Shown one piece after another: positions 8,251-13,045 of a stretch of 13,045 nt of DNA. A program made the translations under genes and the position numbers. Position 1 is the first letter of the stretch. Every line of letters starts with the position of its first letter. The DNA comes from DASPJL01 sp035628645 (GTDB lineage Bacteria; Bacteroidota; Bacteroidia; Cytophagales; Cyclobacteriaceae). The stretch spans positions 1 through 13,045 of the forward strand of contig DASPJL010000028.1 in NCBI GenBank assembly GCA_035628645.1, written 5' to 3'. Below the pieces are notes generated by a model. It was not told the DNA's origin. It did no database searches and saw nothing but the letters and a program-made list of their open reading frames with translations.

Positions 8251-9594
8251 ATGAATTATAAAGGTCTTCAATATGTCTTGATAGTTTCATTTACAGGGTT
8301 TCTTTTCGGGTTTGATTCCGTAGTGATATCAGGTGTGAATTTACCGCTTAAACATTTTTGGAACACTTCTGATTGGTTTCATGGTACTTTTATTATTTCC
8401 ATATCCTTGTGGGGAACATTAGTTGGGGCTCTTTTGGGCGGATACCCTACAGAAGCCCTAGGAAGAAAACCAACCCTTATAATTGTCGGAACTATGTTTT
8501 TAATTTCAGGATTGGGAACTGCCTTAGCAACAAGACCTGAAATGTTTTCCTTTTTCAGGTTTATCGGAGGTTTGAGTACAGGCCTGGGTTCTATCGCAGC
8601 ACCCACTTATATTTCCGAGACTGCTTCTCCAAAAAACAGGGGTAAATTAGGCATGTTGTTCCAGCTCAATATTGTCCTGGGAATCTTAATGGCATTTCTT
8701 TCAAATTATTTTTTTACTGGTATCTCTGAAAATAATGACTGGAGGTATATGCTAGGAGTTCTCGCAATTCCCGCCTCTATTTATACTGTACTTTTGTTCA
8801 GTATAAGTGAAAGTCCAAGATGGCTCATTGTTGCCAGAAATAATACCGAAAAGGCGCTGGCAATAATGAATTCGATAAGTTCTAAAAATGAGGTAAATAA
8901 CTTGTTGAATTCCCTTAAAAAAGAAGATTTAAAAAACAATCGGGATAGTCAACGTTTATTTTCAGGAAAGTACAACAGGATTTTAATTTTATCCCTTTTA
9001 ATGACGTTTTTTAATCAATTCTCAGGGATAAGTTTCATTTTATTTTATGCTCCTGAAATATTGGAAAAAGCTGGATTTGGGACTTCCGAGTCCCTTTTAA
9101 GCTCCGTATCCATTGGGGTTGTCAATCTTTTATTTACAATTATCGGCATTTACCTTATTGATAAAATAGGAAGAAAGCAACTCATGTATTGGGGATCTGT
9201 TGGCTACATTATTAGCTTATCAATGACTGCATGTAGTTTTTATTTTTCTCTGTCGGCAATCGTTACACTCATTTTTATACTTCTGTTTATTATTTCCCAT
9301 GCAATAGGACAGGGCGCAGTAATTTGGGTGTTTATCGCGGAAATTTTTCCAACTAAAATACGACCGTATGGACAAGCTTGGGGATCGGGGTTATTAAATG
9401 GCTTTGCGGCCCTGATTGCACTTTTTGGGGCGGTATTGATTAATAATTATCCATCCTGGCTAATCTTTGCTTTTTTTGCTGTCCTAATGGTTTTTCAACT
9501 GTTGTTTACCTATTTTATGATGCCAGAAACAAAGGGTGTTTCATTGGAGGAGTTAGAAAGCCAGATAGTCACTCAGCCTAATTACAACACTTGA
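8251..9594 (+). CDS. Sugar-porter family MFS transporter
   Basis: A 447-residue inner-membrane protein with about 12 hydrophobic segments, of the sugar porter branch of the major facilitator superfamily (XylE, GalP, GLUT relatives), which import hexoses or pentoses with protons. Signatures: GRK at 71-73, RFIGGLSTGLGS (103-114), ESPRWLI (187-193), DKIGRK (304-309), WVFIAEIFPTKIR (359-371) and PETKGVSLEELE (425-436). By motif alignment with XylE, Gln138 in TM5 and Trp359 in TM10 keep sugar-contacting residues, while the TM7 QQxxGIN motif reads NQFSGIS (255-261), so two sugar-contact positions differ. The gene starts 60 bp after the LacI gene and is probably co-transcribed with it. A CG-centred TTATCGTTAA at 8229-8238 in that gap is too imperfect to call an operator. 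A role in taking up mannose released by the neighbouring glycosidases is inference. Confidence 0.93.
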   Translation: MNYKGLQYVLIVSFTGFLFGFDSVVISGVNLPLKHFWNTSDWFHGTFIISISLWGTLVGALLGGYPTEALGRKPTLIIVGTMFLISGLGTALATRPEMFSFFRFIGGLSTGLGSIAAPTYISETASPKNRGKLGMLFQLNIVLGILMAFLSNYFFTGISENNDWRYMLGVLAIPASIYTVLLFSISESPRWLIVARNNTEKALAIMNSISSKNEVNNLLNSLKKEDLKNNRDSQRLFSGKYNRILILSLLMTFFNQFSGISFILFYAPEILEKAGFGTSESLLSSVSIGVVNLLFTIIGIYLIDKIGRKQLMYWGSVGYIISLSMTACSFYFSLSAIVTLIFILLFIISHAIGQGAVIWVFIAEIFPTKIRPYGQAWGSGLLNGFAALIALFGAVLINNYPSWLIFAFFAVLMVFQLLFTYFMMPETKGVSLEELESQIVTQPNYNT

Positions 9595-9783
9595 TGCCTT
9601 TGCTGACTTTTCCTCCCTCTCTTCTACACATTCAAATTAAATGTTCTAAGAAGCGGCAAACGAAATAAAATAGCTGAAGCAATTTTTAGGAGTGCACTAC
9701 ATTATATCGTAGCTGAGGAGAAAATAATGTTTTCAAATATAAAGAACGAGATGTGCTATTTAAGTAAATTATTTTTTATATTA

Positions 9784-9797
9784 GCTAAATCGATTTT
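9784..9797 (+). promoter_or_regulatory. Candidate LacI-family operator upstream of the lectin lipoprotein
   Basis: GCTAAATCGATTTT contains the perfect 10-bp CG-centred palindrome AAATCGATTT at 9787-9796 and shares GCTAAATCG-N-TTT with the site at 361-373 in front of the GH38-like gene. It is about 230 bp before the chosen start of the lipoprotein. The shared sequence suggests that the same regulator controls both units; binding is not shown. Confidence 0.45.
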
Positions 9798-9875
9798 TTA
9801 AGTATATGTTATCGAAATTCACCTTAAGATTAATTTTTGTCCAGGGGACGATTGTCATGATTATGCTTAATAATG

Positions 9876-9902
9876 GATTGCTGAAAAGTCTTTTCAACAA
9901 TC
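9876..9902. repeat. 27-bp near-perfect palindrome
   Basis: Arms GATTGCTGAAAAG (9876-9888) and CTTTTCAACAATC (9890-9902) are inverted repeats of 13 bp with one mismatch (C9881 against A9897) around a single central T. The almost absent loop suits a binding site for a dimeric protein more than a terminator, and no T-tract follows. It lies about 127 bp before the lipoprotein start. Which protein could bind it is unknown. Confidence 0.55.
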
Positions 9903-10028
9903 TTCTATCTCAAGTGCCCAATACCTGTTTTCTCCGAATATATTCTAGTACCAATATCATAAGCTTTGGCTATCAATCAATTAATACAACTTATTACTTA
10001 CCCCATTATTTATTTAACCCTTAAAAAT

Positions 10029-12098
10029 ATGAAAATCAATTATTTACTAAGTTTAATTTTATCCGTATCTCTGATCTTTCTCTCTTGTCGAAACGACAAC
10101 GTCGAACCAGGTTCAGGTAATAAAATGGCGAAAAAGGGAAGTTCACTAAGCTCGAAGGCAATTGTGGGTTCCCGGGTAAGCCAGTATGGTACCTTTACCG
10201 TTCAAAATACTTCAGGTGGATTATTTATGGAAGTATCAGGAAATCCTGCCTACAACGAAAAGTATATTAATGGCGCCAAGACAACTCAATGGGCCGCTAC
10301 TTCTGCCGGTGACCTATGGCAAAAATGGCAAACTCAATACAGAAAAACCGAAAATGGCGTTGCCTACTATTCATTGATGAATCTGCACAGTGGGAAATAC
10401 CTCGATGTTCCCAGTAGTTCTGCTGCTGTAGGTTTACAGTTGCAGCAGTGGGAATATAATGGTTCAAATGCCCAACTTTTTGAGTTCCGTGAAGTGGAAG
10501 GAGGTTATGCAATTATCAATAGAGGTAATGGACTTGCAGTTACAAATCAAAACAGCTCAACGTCGAATGGGACGCCTATAGTTCAGCAAACATTAGGCAG
10601 TGGGACAACAGGTAATCTCGCCCACAATAAAACTGTCACGGTACCTTCTGCAGAGAGCACCGATCATCCGGGACAATTTGCTGTAGATGGAAATGGGAGT
10701 ACAAGGTGGTCAAGCCAGTATAGCGACCCTCAATGGCTATACGTGGATTTGGGTACGTCTTACAACATTAACCGGGTAAAAATAACCTGGGAAACTGCCT
10801 TAGGGAAGGATTACCAAATTCAGATTTCTAACAATGCATCGAGTTGGACTACCATCCGAACTGTCACCGGCAATACTACCTTGGTAAATGACCTAACAGG
10901 TCTCTCCGGAACAGCTCGGTATGTTCGCATGTATGGCACAGCACGAGGTACTATGTGGGGATATTCAATTTTTGAAATGGAGGTTTACGGAACTGGCAAC
11001 ACTGTACCAAGCAACCAAACATGGATTTTAACTGCCCTGGCCGCTGATTCTTATCGGGACGATGCAGTTACAAGATATTTCCAAAGAAATAACTCTTCTT
11101 TAGGATCCGTAGCATGGGACCAGGGAAGCAGCATTCCCTTATCATGGGGTAGTAACAATGGAAAAGTGTTGTGGGTTACTCAAGACGCATGGGATGGAAG
11201 TAAATTGCAGTCAAACAATATGTTCAGATGCAGCGACTTCTTTGACTATAACAATTCAATCATAATTCAGCAAAATAAAAACGATTGGACACCGGATGAT
11301 CCAAATATGACGATCAACAGTCCTATGGGAAGACCAAAACAAATTTGTAGCAATCAGCCGGGAACCGACTGGAGTTGGCCAAGTAACGGAGTGGAAATTG
11401 GCGACAAGGTATATATGCATTGCGGTGAAGGAGTTGGTTTAGGTTTAACCAATCAGTCAATATATGTGTTAACACAAAATTCCGGGACGCTTTGGAGCGT
11501 ACAACGTACCACTCCCGCAGGGATGTCAGGCCAGACCGACATTAACTACGCGTCCGGGATGGTAAAAAGAAATGATGGTTATGTGTATGCATTTGGTACA
11601 CGTGGAACCGGTTTCGGCTATTCAAGTGATATACATGTAGCTCGTTTCCCTGTGAGCAACCCGATGTCCTGGTCATTTTGGAATGGATCAGGCTGGACGA
11701 GCTCTCCAACTTCCGGAACGGCGGCAAGAATAGCAGATGCCAAAGCAACAGCTGCGATCACGTACGTTAATGGTAAGTATGTAATGATCACGATGGATCA
11801 GGGCTTCAATTGTGACAATACAAGAAATATTTATGCGGCAACTTCAACAAGCCCTACCGGCCCGTTTTCGGCTCCTGTTCAGGTCTATAAAATCAACGAT
11901 TTCTTCGGGGGACAATACACCCGCTACTATACACCAAATGTTCATCCTGAATTTGATAATGGGCATAATGAATTATTGATTACCTATTCCGTAAATTTCT
12001 CTGCCTGTGGTGTAAATGATTGCTCCAACGGTTACTTAGATCCCAACTACTACAGGATTCGGGGTGTAAGAGTGCCATACGCTAAGATGGGGATGTAG
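10029..12098 (+). CDS. Lipoprotein with ricin-type lectin, discoidin/CBM32 and unassigned C-terminal domain
   Basis: A 689-residue surface or periplasmic lipoprotein. The frame is open from 9966, but I chose ATG 10029 because it gives a proper lipoprotein signal: MKINYL, a hydrophobic core and the lipobox IFLSC with Cys20. Residues 55-190 resemble a ricin-type beta-trefoil lectin, with repeated segments such as SLMNLHSGKYLDVPSS (115-130) and LQQWEYNGSNAQLFEF (138-153). Residues 195-322 form a discoidin (F5/8 type C, CBM32-like) domain: LAHNKTVTVPSAES, FAVDGNGSTRWSSQY, QWLYVDLG and ARYVRMYG are typical. Residues 330-689 are rich in Trp, Gly, Asn and Asp, contain GDKVYMHCGEG and YYTPNVHPEFDNGHNELLIT, and look like a beta-propeller of the kind seen in DUF4185/DUF5005 or GH43/GH117-like proteins; I cannot assign a family or catalytic residues. 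It may be a glycan-binding protein or an uncharacterised glycosidase. A strong hairpin follows the stop. Confidence 0.85.
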   Translation: MKINYLLSLILSVSLIFLSCRNDNVEPGSGNKMAKKGSSLSSKAIVGSRVSQYGTFTVQNTSGGLFMEVSGNPAYNEKYINGAKTTQWAATSAGDLWQKWQTQYRKTENGVAYYSLMNLHSGKYLDVPSSSAAVGLQLQQWEYNGSNAQLFEFREVEGGYAIINRGNGLAVTNQNSSTSNGTPIVQQTLGSGTTGNLAHNKTVTVPSAESTDHPGQFAVDGNGSTRWSSQYSDPQWLYVDLGTSYNINRVKITWETALGKDYQIQISNNASSWTTIRTVTGNTTLVNDLTGLSGTARYVRMYGTARGTMWGYSIFEMEVYGTGNTVPSNQTWILTALAADSYRDDAVTRYFQRNNSSLGSVAWDQGSSIPLSWGSNNGKVLWVTQDAWDGSKLQSNNMFRCSDFFDYNNSIIIQQNKNDWTPDDPNMTINSPMGRPKQICSNQPGTDWSWPSNGVEIGDKVYMHCGEGVGLGLTNQSIYVLTQNSGTLWSVQRTTPAGMSGQTDINYASGMVKRNDGYVYAFGTRGTGFGYSSDIHVARFPVSNPMSWSFWNGSGWTSSPTSGTAARIADAKATAAITYVNGKYVMITMDQGFNCDNTRNIYAATSTSPTGPFSAPVQVYKINDFFGGQYTRYYTPNVHPEFDNGHNELLITYSVNFSACGVNDCSNGYLDPNYYRIRGVRVPYAKMGM

Positions 12099-12155
12099 TA
12101 TAAATACTGGTGCTGAAGGATTTCTTTTTGGAAGTCCTTTAGCATTTATAATTTT
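12099..12155 (+). terminator. Hairpin terminator after the lectin lipoprotein
   Basis: TGCTGAAGGA (12111-12120) pairs with TCCTTTAGCA (12135-12144), 10 bp with one G-U pair and a 14-nt loop. An outer stem TATAAA (12099-12104) with TTTATA (12145-12150) adds 6 bp across a 6-nt bulge, and AATTTT follows. It starts right after the TAG stop. The T-tract is interrupted by As, so strength is uncertain. Confidence 0.6.
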
Positions 12156-12463
12156 CATTTGTTTCTTTCCAAAGGCAATTCCATAAAGAGGTCTGTTTTT
12201 TCAAACCTCAGTCGATTAGAGTCCCTTTGTCGTATTTTTATTGAAGTCAATCTGCCAGGAGTGAAGGGAATTGAACTTTCAGTGAGAAATTCTTAACAAT
12301 AATAACCAAGTAATTTACAGGAACTGCCGGAAAAATTGGGGATAGACAATTGCTTAATGTTAAGGAACCTTTTTTCAACATCAACAAAGATGTTCATTGG
12401 TGTCTCCAAGTCAAGGTATTCTTCCGGTATTGAGTATTTTTTTGTAATTTGAAATCCTGGATT
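12155..12463 (-). pseudogene. Possible decayed coding remnant of unknown function
   Basis: On the minus strand one frame runs from 12463 to 12155 with a single internal stop (TAA at 12295-12293): 56 codons, the stop, then 45 codons to TGA. The translation has coding-like composition, for example KKYSIPEEYLDLETPMNIFV and, after the stop, SSIPFTPGRLTSIKIRQRDS and FEKTDLFMELPLERNK. Upstream of 12463 the same frame is broken by TAG and TGA, and no start codon with good context is visible. The last part faintly recalls the C-terminal beta domain of some glycosidases such as GH29 fucosidases, but this is too weak for assignment. A chance open stretch in AT-rich DNA is a real alternative. Confidence 0.27.
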
Positions 12464-12537
12464 CTAACTCCCGAACTTTCATTCAAAGGGAGTAATCCTC
12501 CCCAAAAAGAGCGCATGCTGAAGTAATGGGATTGGTC

Positions 12538-12574
12538 AAAAAAGGCAAGAAAGCAACATTGCTGCTTTCTTGCC
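12538..12574 (-). terminator. Intrinsic terminator on the minus strand
   Basis: GGCAAGAAAGCA (12544-12555) and TGCTTTCTTGCC (12563-12574) form a perfect 12-bp stem with a 7-nt loop. Read on the minus strand the stem is followed by six Ts (A-tract 12538-12543 on the + strand), the classical rho-independent layout; on the + strand no T-tract follows. It would end transcription from the isomerase gene about 285 bp upstream, or act as an attenuator, because part of its stem and loop can pair with 12597-12606. Confidence 0.75.
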
Positions 12575-12602
12575 AAGCTTTCACTGTTACCCTTTAAGCA
12601 AT

Positions 12603-12622
12603 GTTGTGACTGCCATCACAAC
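12603..12622. promoter_or_regulatory. TGTGA-N6-TCACA palindrome (CRP-type consensus or hairpin)
   Basis: GTTGTGA (12603-12609) and TCACAAC (12616-12622) are perfect 7-bp inverted repeats around CTGCCA. The core equals the classical CRP-family consensus TGTGA-N6-TCACA. It can equally form an RNA hairpin with a 6-nt loop on either strand. Its position between convergent genes, 29 bp from the minus-strand terminator stem, leaves both readings open. Binding by a CRP-family protein in this organism is not shown. Confidence 0.4.
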
Positions 12623-12669
12623 CTCTTTATAAACTATAAGAAGTAAAACTAGATGATTTTATTCTCTTA

Positions 12670-12683
12670 TAAAACGATTTAGC
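12670..12683 (-). promoter_or_regulatory. Third copy of the operator-like motif
   Basis: Read on the minus strand this is GCTAAATCGTTTTA, which matches GCTAAATCGGTTTA at 361-374 except at one base and GCTAAATCGATTTT at 9784-9797 at the same base and the last. It is CG-centred, with five of six base pairs. No intact gene lies just downstream on the minus strand, only the hairpin region and the possible remnant, so its target is unclear. Confidence 0.35.
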
Positions 12684-12858
12684 ACTATTTTTAATCATCC
12701 TCAATTGCCGGGCTCTCCCAATTTTTTCTGAAGAATTACCATAAAAAGCTGTTCTATTCAGGAGTAGCTATCTGGGGCATTGAATATTTATCTGGATCGG
12801 CAAAATAGCAGCCGGTGCAGCCCCTTACAAATTGTAATTGATCTTGTGCCAGTAAAAT

Positions 12859-13044
12859 CTATTGTTTACCGACCAGGGTTCTGAAATTTACGACACTGGT
12901 AGCTACATCAGTACTGTTACTTAGCCAGTTATATTCATACTCTGCCGAGATGGCACCTTGGAATTTTTGTCTTTTGAGTTCTCTGATCACACCCGGGATA
13001 TTACAAACGCCTTCTCCCCAGTGGACATCGTGCCCATTTTTGCT
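12859..13044 (-). CDS. TIM-barrel sugar isomerase/epimerase, C-terminal fragment
   Basis: The last 61 codons of a minus-strand gene that starts beyond the right edge of the window; the stop is TAG at 12861-12859. The translation begins SKNGHDVHWGEGVCNIPGVI and contains FQGAISAEYEYNW, matching the final strand and helix of xylose-isomerase-like sugar phosphate isomerase/epimerase proteins (AP endonuclease 2 type barrel), which are common in Bacteroidota sugar and inositol catabolism clusters. The acidic run AEYEYNW is usual near the active-site mouth of this family, and the conserved H-D-V-x-W-G-x-G block precedes it. The substrate cannot be judged from this fragment. The gene converges with the lectin lipoprotein, and the minus-strand terminator at 12538-12574 is its likely transcript end. 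Confidence 0.8.
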   Translation of the reverse strand, partial: SKNGHDVHWGEGVCNIPGVIRELKRQKFQGAISAEYEYNWLSNSTDVATSVVNFRTLVGKQ

Positions 13045-13045
13045 T

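Larger units (their letters stand above)
9595..10028. other. Non-coding region between MFS and lectin lipoprotein genes
   Basis: This 434-bp AT-rich stretch has no convincing gene. It contains an operator-like site at 9784-9797 and a near-palindrome at 9876-9902, both listed separately. I found no clear TAnnTTTG box with a TTTG partner at standard spacing, and no obvious hairpin-plus-T-tract terminator after the transporter. Small open frames here have composition unlike the surrounding genes. A long 5' leader or an unrecognised promoter is likely, given the distance and the operator-like site. Confidence 0.6.

Noticed and set aside
9806..10024. A 72-codon open frame on the + strand upstream of the lectin lipoprotein
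   Set aside because: Its composition is unlike a bacterial protein, it overlaps the near-palindrome and leader region, and no family resemblance is visible.
9966..10028. An earlier in-frame ATG for the lectin lipoprotein
   Set aside because: It would add 21 residues in front of a clear lipoprotein signal peptide and bury it; ATG 10029 places the lipobox Cys at residue 20.
12188..12209. Hairpin around GAGGT...ACCTC after the lipoprotein
   Set aside because: It is short with an internal mismatch and no T-tract follows; the hairpin at 12099-12155 explains termination better.
12394..12576. A 60-codon minus-strand open frame
   Set aside because: Its start codon and first codons lie in the terminator hairpin, and it conflicts with the more coding-like frame at 12463-12155.
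1..13045. tRNA, rRNA or insertion sequence
   Set aside because: I saw no cloverleaf-like sequence, rRNA signature, transposase motif or matching terminal inverted repeats.

Overview
The window looks like a chromosome segment of a glycan-degrading member of the Bacteroidota. It is AT-rich, starts lack clear Shine-Dalgarno sequences, one promoter carries a TAnnTTTG -7 box, and the proteins are typical of that phylum (GH92, GH38-like, a FucP-like permease, lipoproteins with discoidin and ricin-type domains). The genus cannot be named from the sequence alone.

Layout on the + strand: the 3' end of a FucP-type sugar permease (2-223); a 227-bp control region with a Bacteroidota-type promoter and LacI-like operator candidates; a secreted GH38-like alpha-mannosidase homologue (451-3042), followed after 5 bp by a secreted SGNH/GDSL hydrolase (3048-4442); a 302-bp leader made of diverged tandem repeats with mini-ORFs; a GH92 alpha-mannosidase lipoprotein (4745-7075); a LacI-family regulator (7177-8190); a sugar-porter MFS transporter (8251-9594); a 434-bp non-coding region with another operator candidate and a 27-bp near-palindrome; and a three-domain lipoprotein (ricin-type lectin, discoidin/CBM32, unassigned C-terminal domain; 10029-12098) closed by a hairpin terminator. 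On the - strand, the right edge holds the C-terminal end of a TIM-barrel sugar isomerase/epimerase (12859-13044). The roughly 760 bp between it and the lipoprotein contain a minus-strand terminator inside a set of competing inverted repeats, a TGTGA-N6-TCACA palindrome, another operator-like site and a possible decayed gene.

Working model (inference): this is a small alpha-mannoside utilisation locus without a SusC/SusD pair. The GH38-like protein and the GH92 lipoprotein would release mannose from mannan or N-glycan-like substrates, the SGNH hydrolase would remove ester groups, the MFS porter would import the released sugar, and the LacI protein would sense it. The sequence GCTAAATCG-N-TTT occurs before the GH38-like gene, before the lectin lipoprotein and, inverted, in the right intergenic region, so it is the best candidate for the shared operator.
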